A stretch of 64,000 nucleotides of DNA from NCBI RefSeq assembly GCF_004751985.1, contig NZ_CP038492.1, positions 2,480,001 to 2,544,000 of the forward strand, written 5' to 3'. Every line of letters begins with the position of its first letter. The first letter of the stretch is position 1. The notes under the pieces are model-generated. The model was not told the DNA's origin. It did not search any database and saw only the letters and a list, made by a program, of their open reading frames with translations. Of the stretch, positions 9,429 to 17,553 are shown piece after piece. The position numbers and the translations under genes are program-made. Source of the stretch: Rhodophyticola sp. CCM32. GTDB taxonomy: Bacteria; Pseudomonadota; Alphaproteobacteria; Rhodobacterales; Rhodobacteraceae.

Positions 9429-9723
9429 GCGCCCAGTTGCAACCATCTTGAAATGTCACCGGCTGCGCAAAGCCGGGGCGCCTGTGAAGCTGCGAACAGG
9501 GGGCATTGTGTGAAACGGCTGGGGCAATCGCTCATGGCACGAGACTTTGACAGGCAGGTTACGGAAATTCAGGTCTGACGTGGTCCCAGGGAATCGGATA
9601 GTGAGCTATCGCGTTTCCACATAAAGTCGAAACGCTTTAAAGAGCCGCTCCAGCGGCATTTTCCCAGGCAGGTAAGCCTTCGACAAGGGCGGCCGCTGGT
9701 AAGGGGGGTGGCCTGCGCCTCTT
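9429..9723. other. Intergenic region between convergent genes, no clear gene
   Basis: About 295 bases between the LacI gene and the minus-strand Rieske gene. It holds an imperfect stem GCGTTTC (9611-9617)/GAAACGC (9629-9635) and a compact hairpin at 9643-9656 (GCCGC-TCCA-GCGGC) followed by ATTTT, a plausible terminator for either side. A short open stretch near 9540 looks like decayed coding sequence, but I cannot assign it. Confidence 0.45.
9643..9660 (+). terminator. Possible terminator hairpin
   Basis: A five-pair perfect stem, GCCGC/GCGGC, with a four-base loop is followed by ATTTT. It lies between convergent genes downstream of the LacI gene. The short stem and weak T-run make this tentative. 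Confidence 0.35.
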
Positions 9724-10758
9724 TCAGGCTGCTTCGGACTTGTTTTCTGCACCGATCGCCCGGTCGAGACCCAGGCGGAACGTCTTCGCCCCGGCGTCGA
9801 GGCCCAGGTCGATATTCGGTGTCACCTTGTGCTTCATTCCCTGATGCACGGCTTCGAGAACGGCCTTGTCTTCCAGAAAGGCCATGCGGGCCCCTTTGTT
9901 CATGAACTCCGACATCTCCTGATTTTCAGGTTCCGAATTGCGATGCTGGAACCAGAAATAGCGGGTCCGGTCCTCGTCAATCGGGGTCATGAAGTTGTAG
10001 GAGATGTTGATAAAGGTCTTCTCCACCGGTTCGGACCCGTATCCGCCCGTGCCAAGCGGTGTGTAGATGGATTTGTTCAACCCAATGGCAGGGCGAACCA
10101 TCTCGTAATGCTGCAACCGGTCGCAATTGCCCTTAAAAGCAACGAGGCCCGAGTAGTAGGGGGAGGGCGGTTGACCCATGATCCAGCGGGTCACTTGCAC
10201 GCCACTATCGGTCTTCTCGACCTTGAGCGGTTGATCATCGGTGCCGCCACCGGCGAAGGACGAGACATGCACCCAGGCCACATGACTTGGATCAAGAAGG
10301 TTGTCGCATACCCACAGATAGTGGCAGTCGATATCCATCACGCCGCCATCGGTCTTGCCCCATGTCGGGTCATCGAACCGCTCAATCTCGAAGATCTGGT
10401 CCGGATCGGCAAGGGCCGGGTCGCCAATCCAGATCCACAGGAACCGGTAACGATCCACGACAGGATAGGATTTCACGACCGCGCGGCGCGGTGTCATGCC
10501 GCGCTGGGTCGGGCTGTCGGTGCATATGCCGGTGCAATCAAAGGTCAGACCGTGATACCCGCAGACCACCAGATCGCCTTCCAAAGCGCCATCGGACAAT
10601 GGCAGTTTGCGATGCGGGCAAGCATTTTCCAGCGCAACCGGTGTACCGTCTTCCTTGCGGTAGAGGACGATATTTTCGCCAAGAAAGGTCTCCGCCATCA
10701 TCTCGCGACCGATGTCCTTGCTCCACGCAGCGACGTACCAACAGTTTTTCAGGAACAT
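9724..10758 (-). CDS. Rieske non-heme iron oxygenase, VanA-like alpha subunit
   Basis: Terminal oxygenase component, 344 residues, of the class that demethylates or hydroxylates aromatic acids using electrons from a VanB-type reductase. The Rieske [2Fe-2S] ligands are C47-P-H49 and C66-G-Y-H69. The mononuclear iron site is visible in 'NLLDPSHVAWVH' (D156, H159, H164). No reductase gene is adjacent; the nearest is at 25664-26596, so the electron donor is unknown. It stands alone between the LacI gene and a LysR gene that reads the same way. VanA-like length and motif order are clear; the substrate is not. Confidence 0.9.
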   Translation of the reverse strand: MFLKNCWYVAAWSKDIGREMMAETFLGENIVLYRKEDGTPVALENACPHRKLPLSDGALEGDLVVCGYHGLTFDCTGICTDSPTQRGMTPRRAVVKSYPVVDRYRFLWIWIGDPALADPDQIFEIERFDDPTWGKTDGGVMDIDCHYLWVCDNLLDPSHVAWVHVSSFAGGGTDDQPLKVEKTDSGVQVTRWIMGQPPSPYYSGLVAFKGNCDRLQHYEMVRPAIGLNKSIYTPLGTGGYGSEPVEKTFINISYNFMTPIDEDRTRYFWFQHRNSEPENQEMSEFMNKGARMAFLEDKAVLEAVHQGMKHKVTPNIDLGLDAGAKTFRLGLDRAIGAENKSEAA

Positions 10759-10866
10759 GAGCGACGGCCTTTCCGGGAAGGTTGCTTTGGAACATATTAT
10801 GGCGTCGGGGCGGCGCCGCGATCCATCCCGTATTGGTAATGCGAGCCATTAGAGAGGCTAATTGAA

Positions 10867-11796
10867 CTATGTGATGGGATCCGGGATGTCGGGCTGTGCT
10901 TGTGCCTCTGCTTTCACCCAGTCGAGAAACTCGGCAACCTTGGCGCTTTTGTCGGCCTGTCGATGGCGGACCAGCCAGTAGGCCAGCGGCGAGTCGGTGA
11001 TGTGCGGAAAGGGCCGAACAAGCTGTCCCGATCTCAGCGCATCCAGGACAAGCGGTTCACGGCCCAACGCGACACCCAACCCCTCGATCGCCGCCTGGAT
11101 GACCATGTTCGACTGTCCAAGATGCCGGGTGCGCATGTCCTTCCAAAGCGGCACGCTACACGCGCGCGCCCAGTATTCCCAGGTAGGATTGGACGCACCG
11201 TAATTCAGGATCTCGTCCTGAAGGAGGGTGTGATGGCGCAGCATGCTGACATCGCTCAGCCCGTGCGCACCCTCCAGCAATACGGGTGCGCAAACCGGGA
11301 AGAGGCGCTCTTCCATCAACAGATCAACATTCAACCCAGGAAAGTCCCCGTGGCCGTAGCGAATGCCGATATCGGCCTCACCGGGATTGAAGGGGCGATC
11401 CCCGATATCCGTGGTTATGGAGATCGAAAGGTCCGGATGCGCCAGGTCGAAGCGCAAAAGCCGTGGGAAGAGCCACGTGAACGCAAAGCCTGGCAGGCAA
11501 CTGATCACAATGGTTCGGTCTTCGCGCGCCGAGCCGCGAATGCGGTTGCACATATCGGAGATGCCGCCAAGACCCTGCGCGATCTCGCGCGCCAGCATCT
11601 CCCCGTTCCGTGTCGCCATGGAATGGCGGGCACCGCGCACCAGCAATTCCTGGCCCAACCATTCTTCCAGCGACTTCACATGTTGGCTGACCGCGCTTTG
11701 GCTGACGCCCAATTCCGCCGCTGCTGCAGAAAACCCGCCAAGGCGCACGACAGCCTCGAAAGCACGGAGAGTCGCATAGGGCAGATTGAGGATCAT
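10867..11796 (-). CDS. LysR-family transcriptional regulator
   Basis: LysR regulator of about 309 residues. The N-terminal winged HTH reads 'LRAFEAVVRLGGFSAAAAELGVSQSAVSQHVKSLE' in two parts, with a type 2 periplasmic-binding sensor domain after it. The start at 11796 (beginning MILNLPYATLRAF) is preferred over a longer upstream start because the HTH then sits at the usual distance from the N-terminus and the gene stays clear of the divergent metalloenzyme gene. The length and the GcvA/AmpR-like HTH are typical. It probably regulates the divergent gene at 11892 and possibly the Rieske gene downstream. Confidence 0.9.
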   Translation of the reverse strand: MILNLPYATLRAFEAVVRLGGFSAAAAELGVSQSAVSQHVKSLEEWLGQELLVRGARHSMATRNGEMLAREIAQGLGGISDMCNRIRGSAREDRTIVISCLPGFAFTWLFPRLLRFDLAHPDLSISITTDIGDRPFNPGEADIGIRYGHGDFPGLNVDLLMEERLFPVCAPVLLEGAHGLSDVSMLRHHTLLQDEILNYGASNPTWEYWARACSVPLWKDMRTRHLGQSNMVIQAAIEGLGVALGREPLVLDALRSGQLVRPFPHITDSPLAYWLVRHRQADKSAKVAEFLDWVKAEAQAQPDIPDPIT

Positions 11797-11811
11797 ATTA
11801 GCAACTCTAAT
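11797..11811. promoter_or_regulatory. Candidate LysR binding site
   Basis: ATTAG-CAACT-CTAAT is a perfect inverted repeat that contains the T-N11-A pattern of LysR boxes. It sits one base upstream of the LysR start codon and about 80 bases before the divergent gene at 11892, where an autoregulatory site is expected. Confidence 0.5.
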
Positions 11812-11891
11812 GCATGAGATAACCACTTTCAAATGGCGGAGTTTGAGGGTCGGATATAACCTTCCTGCAACGAATTCAGCTGGAGACGGCC

Positions 11892-13022
11892 ATGGCATTG
11901 AACGACGCCGCTGGCGGGGCGCGCAACCTGTTGTTGAACTGCGCCTCCGCCAAGCAAGGGGATCGACTCCTGATCGCGCGCGAAGGGGCGGAGTATGGCT
12001 ATTTCGACGACAAGGTAGCGGACCATGTCGCAGCCGCGGCGCAGGATGCTGGTCTGGACGTCCGTATCACGGATGTAGGCTTCAACCCAGAAGAACCACA
12101 CCTGACGCCCGACCTTCTGCGCCAATTCGAGGCGGCGGACATCATCCTTTTTCTGGCACGCCTGGGTGATCAGATGCGGTTTTCGGACATGCCCCCGGGA
12201 AAGAGGATCATCGTCAGCTTTGCGGTGAACGAGACACTTTTGGCATCGGGCTTTGGCAACGGGCACTATGCGGCCTTTACCGGGCTGAAATCCGCCATCA
12301 ATCATATGTTCGATGCCGCGATGGACGTTCATGTGACCTGCGCGGCCGGCACCGATGTCCGAGGGCGGCCGGTGATGGACCTGTCGGCGAAGGGTGACAC
12401 GAGTATTCTCCGGTTTCCGATGTCCATCTTTGCACCGGTCCCGGCCCATGAATTTTCGGGGCGCGTCGCACTTTGCGGTTTCCTGACCGGCACGGGGTCA
12501 CGCTACTACGATGGATATCACCTCGACTTCGACGACCAGGTCTTCGCGCTGCTGCGGAACGGCCGATTGGCCGGGTTCGATGGACCGGCGCAGGACGTGG
12601 CGAAGGCCAATGCCCATTACGACCGGGTCGCCGGGCAGTTCGGCATTGACCGGGATTTCGTGCATTCCTGGCATGCCGGCATCCATCCCGGTTGCGGTTA
12701 TCCGTGGCCGATCAACGAAAATGCGGAGCTGTGGGGCGGGACGGCGTTCGGCAATCCGCGCATTCTGCATTTCCACACCTGCGGTGCCTATGCGCCGGGT
12801 GAAATCAGCTGGAACATGGTTGACCCCTCGATCACCGTGGATGGGGTGACGGTTTGGGAAGGTGGACATCTGCACATTGATCGCGTGCCGGGCGCGCGCC
12901 GGATTCTAGAGGCTTATCCCGACGTCGCCACGATTTTCGCCCATCCGGATCGACAGATCGGATTGGACCCTGCGGGCCAATATGAGGCCATTGACTTGGC
13001 CCAGCGTCCACAACTTGTCTAA
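11892..13022 (+). CDS. M29/NicX-like metalloenzyme (aminopeptidase or ring-cleaving dioxygenase fold)
   Basis: A 376-residue protein resembling the group that contains M29 aminopeptidases and 2,5-dihydroxypyridine dioxygenase (NicX). The C-terminal half carries candidate metal ligands: H261 and H265 in 'SWHAGIHPG', and H328-x-D330 in 'GGHLHID'. The glutamate-rich 'TEE' segment of true M29 peptidases is not seen, which favours a NicX-like non-heme iron enzyme. That is inference from a few residues. It is divergent from a LysR gene and adjacent to an amino-acid type importer, fitting catabolism of an N-heterocyclic or amidated acid. Start ATG 11892 follows GGAGACGG. Confidence 0.55.
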   Translation: MALNDAAGGARNLLLNCASAKQGDRLLIAREGAEYGYFDDKVADHVAAAAQDAGLDVRITDVGFNPEEPHLTPDLLRQFEAADIILFLARLGDQMRFSDMPPGKRIIVSFAVNETLLASGFGNGHYAAFTGLKSAINHMFDAAMDVHVTCAAGTDVRGRPVMDLSAKGDTSILRFPMSIFAPVPAHEFSGRVALCGFLTGTGSRYYDGYHLDFDDQVFALLRNGRLAGFDGPAQDVAKANAHYDRVAGQFGIDRDFVHSWHAGIHPGCGYPWPINENAELWGGTAFGNPRILHFHTCGAYAPGEISWNMVDPSITVDGVTVWEGGHLHIDRVPGARRILEAYPDVATIFAHPDRQIGLDPAGQYEAIDLAQRPQLV

Positions 13023-13037
13023 CACAAAGGGATTGAA

Positions 13038-13110
13038 GTGGTCCCAGAAAACTGGACAGTCGTCTCGGGTCAGGACTCATTGATTGATCCAGAAGATGAT
13101 GGTGGCTTGC
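13038..13110. mobile_element. Possible insertion-sequence end (remnant)
   Basis: The stretch begins GTGGTCCCAGAAAACTGGAC and continues, on the reverse strand, as a short open segment reading like a transposase tail (ERFQSTKQAQATIIFWINQ then stop). This looks like the last part of an IS with its terminal repeat. I could not identify the family, so confidence is low. Confidence 0.3.
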
Positions 13111-13189
13111 GCCTGTTTGGTGCTTTGGAACCGTTCGGCATTCAAAACTTCCCGCCGTATAGGGCGGGGGCTCGAATATTGTCGAAAGA

Positions 13190-14074
13190 TCACTGGCCCG
13201 ATCGTCGTCGATTTTCCAACCGCGCGAACAATCGGCTCAACCCGAAACAGATCACGAAGTAGAACGCGGCCGTCGTGATCCAGGCTTCGAAGATCAGCCG
13301 TGTAGAGGCGACGAGTTCCACGGTCTTGAACGTCAGCTCCTGCACCGAGATCAGCGAGATGATCGAACTGTCCTTGATCAAGGTAATGAATTGGTTGGCC
13401 ATCGGCGGGACGACCTTGTGCAGGGCCTGTGGCAGGACGATGTAACGCAATTCCTGATAGCGGCTCATTCCGATGGACCGGGCAGCTTCCCGCTGGCCCT
13501 TCGGAACCGACTGGATGCCGGCGCGCACGATCTCGCCCACGAAGGCGCTTTCAAACAGGGCAAGAACAATCACGCCCGAGATCAGCGAGGGAAACCGGCG
13601 CATTTCGCCGAAGAAGAATTCCCAGATGCCGTTATTCTCCTGCCGTGCGATGCCACGCGCCCAACGTTCCAGGTTCAACGCGTCGATCAGTTGCTGCGAC
13701 AGGAAGAAGAAGAAGATGAAGACGACAACGACGGGAGGAATGTTGCGGAGCAATTCGAGATAGGTCCGTGCCAACATGCGGATGGTGAGGTTCGGCGAAC
13801 ATCGGGCGACGCCAAGAAAGGTGCCCAGGATCAGCGCCAGAATACTGGCGTAGATGCTGATACGGACTGTCGCCATCAGGCCCTGAAGCAACAGGTTGGC
13901 GAACCATTCCTCGCGGGTCGTATGCCAGCTGTAGATGTAGTTCGGTATCAGGTGCCAGCGCCATTCGTAGTTCAGATTGCCTTCGATGGCGAGCCAGATG
14001 TAGCTGAAGAAGCCGAGCAGTACAGCCACGATCAGGTAGTCTGGCCACCGGAGCTTTTTGAAAAATATGGTCAC
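13190..14074 (-). CDS. Polar amino-acid type ABC transporter permease
   Basis: Membrane subunit of a His/Glu/Gln-type (PAAT) importer, 294 residues, with an N-terminal membrane span and a periplasmic insert before the core. The coupling-loop region 'EAARSIGMSRYQELRYIVLPQA' (cut here at 'VLPQA') is diagnostic of the HisM/GltK group; the preceding core contains 'GEIVRAGIQSVPKGQR'. It is the last gene of the minus-strand order ATPase, permease, binding protein, permease, separated from the binding-protein gene by a strong hairpin. The partner permease is at 15052-15894. Confidence 0.9.
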   Translation of the reverse strand: MTIFFKKLRWPDYLIVAVLLGFFSYIWLAIEGNLNYEWRWHLIPNYIYSWHTTREEWFANLLLQGLMATVRISIYASILALILGTFLGVARCSPNLTIRMLARTYLELLRNIPPVVVVFIFFFFLSQQLIDALNLERWARGIARQENNGIWEFFFGEMRRFPSLISGVIVLALFESAFVGEIVRAGIQSVPKGQREAARSIGMSRYQELRYIVLPQALHKVVPPMANQFITLIKDSSIISLISVQELTFKTVELVASTRLIFEAWITTAAFYFVICFGLSRLFARLENRRRSGQ

Positions 14075-14103
14075 CGGATCATCCGCCTGCTGAGGGGGGT
14101 GTA

Positions 14104-14130
14104 AGGGGCGGCAGGAAGGCCGCCGCCCCT
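14104..14130 (-). promoter_or_regulatory. Hairpin between binding-protein and permease genes
   Basis: GGGGCGGC (14105-14112) pairs perfectly with GCCGCCCC (14122-14129), extended by an A-T pair. It lies just after the stop of the binding-protein gene, reading minus. It probably protects that mRNA end and reduces read-through to the downstream permease. Confidence 0.55.
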
Positions 14131-14159
14131 CATCGTTGTTGGTGGTGCGATGTCAGGCC

Positions 14160-14993
14160 TTATTCGGCCGGCACCTGATCTTCCCATTCACTGCCGACGA
14201 ACCAGTAGTCGTGACGTTCTTCCAGCCAGCCCGAGCGCAACCGTGCCGCAATCCAGTTGTTGAAGAAATTCATGGCAACCGGGTCGCCCTGGCGCATAGC
14301 GAAGGCCTCGCCACTCGGATCAAGCAGAACATCAAACGGGACATGCAGCGTGTCTGGGTAGCGCGCGACTTCGCGATCCGGGGTCGGTTGCGATGACACC
14401 GTGGCGTGTGCATTGCCGTTCAGGACTTCTTGGGTCGCAGCGCCGTCCTCATCGAACAGCAGCAGTTCTGCATCGGGGAAACGGTTCTGGATCACCACAG
14501 CAGGCGTCGCGCCGCGCCGTGCCGCGAAGGTGATGTCGGGCGAGTTGTAATCGTCGATCGTGAGACCTTCGGTCATCTCGATGTTGGAATAGATCGCCAT
14601 GCCGGAATAGGCATAGGGGTCCGAAAATGCCACGGTCAGGTTGCGCTGCGGTGTCCAGGACATGCCGGAGATGATGACGTCGAAATTGCCCGCGATCAGG
14701 GCCGGGATGATCCCATCCCAGGAGGTGGGGACGAATTCCACCTCTACGCCCAGATCCTCGGCCAATTGCCGACCCACATCAAGCTCGAAGCCGATCAGAT
14801 CACCGTTGACGTCGCGCATGGACCACGGGGTGAAGACCGACAGGCCGATGCGAATGACACCCTCTTCCTGAATCGTCGTCAGGATGCTCTCATTGACCAG
14901 ATCTTGGGCCGATTGCGCCGCAGCGGGCAAGGCCATGGCCATCGCAGCGGTCGCAGCAAGCGCGGTCCCGAATAATCTCCGTGTAAAACTCAT
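14160..14993 (-). CDS. Amino-acid type ABC transporter substrate-binding protein (family 3)
   Basis: Periplasmic binding protein, 277 residues, with a Sec signal peptide (MSFTRRLFG, then a hydrophobic alanine-rich core ending in AAAQSAQ). The mature part begins 'VNESILTTIQEEGVIRIG'. The family 3 signature is seen in 'GFELDVGRQLAEDLGVEVEF'. It belongs to the PAAT importer encoded around it. The ligand is not predictable from sequence; nearby Rieske and NicX-like genes suggest a small aromatic or heterocyclic acid as an alternative to an amino acid (inference). Confidence 0.92.
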   Translation of the reverse strand: MSFTRRLFGTALAATAAMAMALPAAAQSAQDLVNESILTTIQEEGVIRIGLSVFTPWSMRDVNGDLIGFELDVGRQLAEDLGVEVEFVPTSWDGIIPALIAGNFDVIISGMSWTPQRNLTVAFSDPYAYSGMAIYSNIEMTEGLTIDDYNSPDITFAARRGATPAVVIQNRFPDAELLLFDEDGAATQEVLNGNAHATVSSQPTPDREVARYPDTLHVPFDVLLDPSGEAFAMRQGDPVAMNFFNNWIAARLRSGWLEERHDYWFVGSEWEDQVPAE

Positions 14994-15051
14994 TGGGTAT
15001 CTCCCTGTTTGATTTCTCGGTGAGTGAGGTGAAGGGCAATCGGTGGCCGGT

Positions 15052-15894
15052 TCATTCGACTGTGTATCGTCGCTCGATGAAGCCGACGCCGACGGACAGC
15101 ATCAGCGTGACAACCATGTAGACGATGGCGACGGTGAACCAGATTTCGAAGCTCATGAAGGTGTCTGAGATGATGTTACGCCCAATCGTGGTCAGTTCGG
15201 CTACGGCGATCACGCTGACAATGGCGGACGACTTCACGAGATGAACGACCTCTCCGGTCATCGGCGGCAACATGAACCGGATCGATTGGGGCAGAATGAT
15301 GTAGCGGTAGGCTTGGCCTGTGCTCATGCCTATCGATTTCGCGCCCTCCCACTGCCCCTGCGGGATGGCGTTGATGCCGGCGCGGAAGATTTCGGAGATA
15401 AGCGCCGAGTGAAAGACGGCAAGGGTCAGCACACTGGCGGTGTAGCGGTCGAAACCAAAGATCGGCCCCAGCACGTAGTAGAAGAGGTAAAGCAGCACGA
15501 GCAGCGGGATGTTGCGGATGAATTCCAGAAATCCGATTGCCACGGCCGTCCCCACCACCAGGCCGGACAGACGCATCAGTGCCACGATCAGTCCCAGGAT
15601 CGTCGCCAGAACAAAGGCCGTGGCCGACAGTTGCAAGGTCACACCAAGACCGATGAAAATCTCGCCGAGTTGAAAGCCGTCATCGGTAAAGGTGTAGAGA
15701 AATTGCGGAACACGGCTCCATTGCCAGTTGTAGCCCATGTTCTGGGCACCGACATAGGATCCGTAGACGATCATCCCCATCACGATCAGGTAGATCGCAA
15801 CCGACGCGATGGTCGACCCGAAGAAGCGCTGCACGGCGGACGGTTGGGGAAGCGGGTCGCCCTTCAGGTCCTGCTGATTGAAGGTGGAACCCAC
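15052..15894 (-). CDS. Polar amino-acid type ABC transporter permease
   Basis: Second permease of the importer, 280 residues, with the coupling loop 'EGAKSIGMSTGQAYRYIILP' and core 'SEIFRAGINAIPQGQ'. It starts one base after the ATPase stop, reading minus, so the two are surely co-transcribed. It forms a heterodimer with the permease at 13190-14074. The separation of the two permease genes by the binding-protein gene is a minor rearrangement of the common gene order. Confidence 0.9.
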   Translation of the reverse strand: MGSTFNQQDLKGDPLPQPSAVQRFFGSTIASVAIYLIVMGMIVYGSYVGAQNMGYNWQWSRVPQFLYTFTDDGFQLGEIFIGLGVTLQLSATAFVLATILGLIVALMRLSGLVVGTAVAIGFLEFIRNIPLLVLLYLFYYVLGPIFGFDRYTASVLTLAVFHSALISEIFRAGINAIPQGQWEGAKSIGMSTGQAYRYIILPQSIRFMLPPMTGEVVHLVKSSAIVSVIAVAELTTIGRNIISDTFMSFEIWFTVAIVYMVVTLMLSVGVGFIERRYTVE

Positions 15895-15895
15895 A

Positions 15896-16642
15896 TCAAT
15901 GCTCCAGAATCTGGTCTAGGAACATCCGGCAGCGGTCGCTGGACGGATTGGTGAAGAATTTCTCGGGCGGTGAGATTTCCACAATTTCCCCGCGCTCCAT
16001 GAACACCATCGTGTCCGCAACCTTGCGCGCAAAACCCATCTCGTGGGTGACGACAACCATGGTCATGCCGGTATCGACCAGTTCGACCATGACATCGAGC
16101 ACCTCGTTGATCATCTCCGGGTCAAGGGCCGAGGTCGGCTCGTCAAAAAGCATGATCCTGCTTTCCATGCACAACGACCGCGCGATCGCGACGCGCTGTT
16201 GTTGCCCTCCGGACAATTGGGTTGGGTACTTTTCGGCCTGTTCGGGGATGTGGACGCGGTCGAGGTATTTGCGCGCCGTTTCCTCTGCCTTAGGCTTCGT
16301 CCAACCCCGCACCTTCATCGGGCCGATCATCAGGTTTTCGAGGACCGTGAGGTGCGGAAACAGGTTGAATTGCTGGAACACCATGCCGACTTCCTGGCGT
16401 AGCTTCCGGATATCTTTGGAGGCTTCGTGAACCTCGATCCCGTCCACGTTCAGCGTGCCGGAATTGTGGAATTCCAGTCCGTTGAAGCATCGGATCAAGG
16501 TGGATTTTCCCGACCCCGACGGGCCGCAAACCACCATCTTCTCACCCTGATGGACTTGCAGGTTGATGTCTTTGAGAGCGTGAAACGTCCCGTAGAACTT
16601 GTCGAGATTGCGAACCTCGATAATCGCATTTGCGTCGTTCAT
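15896..16642 (-). CDS. Amino-acid type ABC transporter ATP-binding protein (GlnQ/GltL type)
   Basis: ATPase of the PAAT importer, 248 residues, the usual length. Walker A 'GPSGSGKST' is at residues 40-48, the Q-loop is in 'GMVFQQFNLFPH', the signature is 'LSGGQQQRVAIARS', and Walker B is 'IMLFDEPTSALD'. It is the first gene of the minus-strand importer operon. The 220-base gap upstream, shared with the divergent AhpD-like gene, holds the likely promoter and a palindrome at 16773-16784. Confidence 0.95.
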   Translation of the reverse strand: MNDANAIIEVRNLDKFYGTFHALKDINLQVHQGEKMVVCGPSGSGKSTLIRCFNGLEFHNSGTLNVDGIEVHEASKDIRKLRQEVGMVFQQFNLFPHLTVLENLMIGPMKVRGWTKPKAEETARKYLDRVHIPEQAEKYPTQLSGGQQQRVAIARSLCMESRIMLFDEPTSALDPEMINEVLDVMVELVDTGMTMVVVTHEMGFARKVADTMVFMERGEIVEISPPEKFFTNPSSDRCRMFLDQILEH

Positions 16643-16772
16643 GTTGGGTTCACCCCTCGGTTAACCGTGTCGCCGCTGGTCCGCGTCCACTGCACGCAAC
16701 GGTTCTCTGCCATGCGTACCCTTTTGTTTTTCTAAGTATCGAGGATGTTGCACATTAGTCAATTATCTTGCT

Positions 16773-16784
16773 TATTGCGCAATA
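16773..16784. promoter_or_regulatory. Palindromic operator candidate in divergent promoter region
   Basis: TATTGCGCAATA is a perfect 12-bp palindrome in an AT-rich stretch between the importer operon (minus) and the AhpD-like gene (plus). It is a plausible site for the XRE-cupin regulator encoded at 17554-18144. Confidence 0.4.
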
Positions 16785-16862
16785 TTACGTCAACAAAAAA
16801 ATGCCCGAGCGACCGGCCTGAAGTCGCTTCGCCGTTTTTTCAGGCACAAAAAGGAGAGACAC

Positions 16863-17441
16863 ATGGCCGCTTGGATCGAGATGATTCCGGATGAGAAGGC
16901 AGACGAACGGCTGCGGAAATCGCTGAAATTTGCGCAGACACCGCACGGCACTGTCGACAACGTCATGCGTGTCCATTCCCTGCGCCCAAGTACGATGGAC
17001 GGCCATGTGGTGCTGTATCGGGCCTGTCTGCATAACGATTCCAACACTGTGCCGGGATGGTTTCAGGAAGTCATTGCATCCTACGTATCCACACTCAATC
17101 GCTGTGCCTATTCCTATGCGAACCACTGGGCCAATGCGCGGCACCTGATCGGTGATACCGACCGCGCCGATGCCATCGAGCACGCGATCCAGGCGCGCCG
17201 CCCCGAGGATGCGCTGGACGGGCGCGAGCTGGCCGCGCTGCGTTATGCCGAGAAGCTGACATTGCACCCCGGCGATATGATCAAGGCTGATGTCGTCGCC
17301 CTGTCCTGCGTCGGGTGGGCCGACGCAGAGATCCTCGAGATCAACCAGATCACCGGATATTTTTGCTACGCAAACCGGCTGTTGAACGGGCTCGGTGTAA
17401 AAACCGACGGGGATGTTGTTGGATATTATGCAACCAACTAG
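16863..17441 (+). CDS. AhpD-like/peroxidase-related (carboxymuconolactone decarboxylase fold) protein
   Basis: All-alpha protein of 192 residues from the AhpD/CMD 'peroxidase-related' group. Known members use a CxxC pair plus a histidine for peroxide or disulfide chemistry. Here the site reads N79-R-C81-A-Y-S84-Y-A-N-H88: the first cysteine and the histidine are kept, but the second cysteine is serine. It may act as a one-cysteine enzyme or have a different reaction. RBS AAAGGAGAG precedes ATG 16863. It is divergent from the amino-acid type importer and next to an XRE-cupin regulator, so it probably belongs to the same catabolic module. Confidence 0.7.
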   Translation: MAAWIEMIPDEKADERLRKSLKFAQTPHGTVDNVMRVHSLRPSTMDGHVVLYRACLHNDSNTVPGWFQEVIASYVSTLNRCAYSYANHWANARHLIGDTDRADAIEHAIQARRPEDALDGRELAALRYAEKLTLHPGDMIKADVVALSCVGWADAEILEINQITGYFCYANRLLNGLGVKTDGDVVGYYATN

Positions 17442-17444
17442 AGT

Positions 17445-17536
17445 ACCCTGCCTTAAACCTGAGACATCGCTCATCACAAATGTCCCGAGAACGCGAAGCG
17501 TGGCAGGGTATTTGTGATTCAAGTTTAAGGCAGGGT
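17445..17536. repeat. Palindromic repeat element, copy 1
   Basis: A 92-bp element whose ends are inverted repeats (ACCCTGCCTTAAAC..., ...GTTTAAGGCAGGGT), with an inner inverted pair ATCACAAAT/ATTTGTGAT. It begins three bases after the stop of the AhpD-like gene. A near-identical copy in the opposite orientation lies at 61927-62028; similarity extends to about 17542. It is MITE-like or REP-like; it could also act as a terminator. No transposase gene is attached. Confidence 0.8.
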
Positions 17537-17553
17537 GCTTTAGGCTGGTCGCC

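Noticed and set aside
9540..9580. Short string reading ARDFDRQVTEIQV before a stop
   Set aside because: It looks like decayed coding sequence, but it is too short to assign to a family.
9579..13047. GTGGTCCCAG at both 9579-9588 and 13038-13047 as ends of a mobile unit
   Set aside because: Ten bases in direct orientation are not enough, and no longer shared sequence was seen around them.
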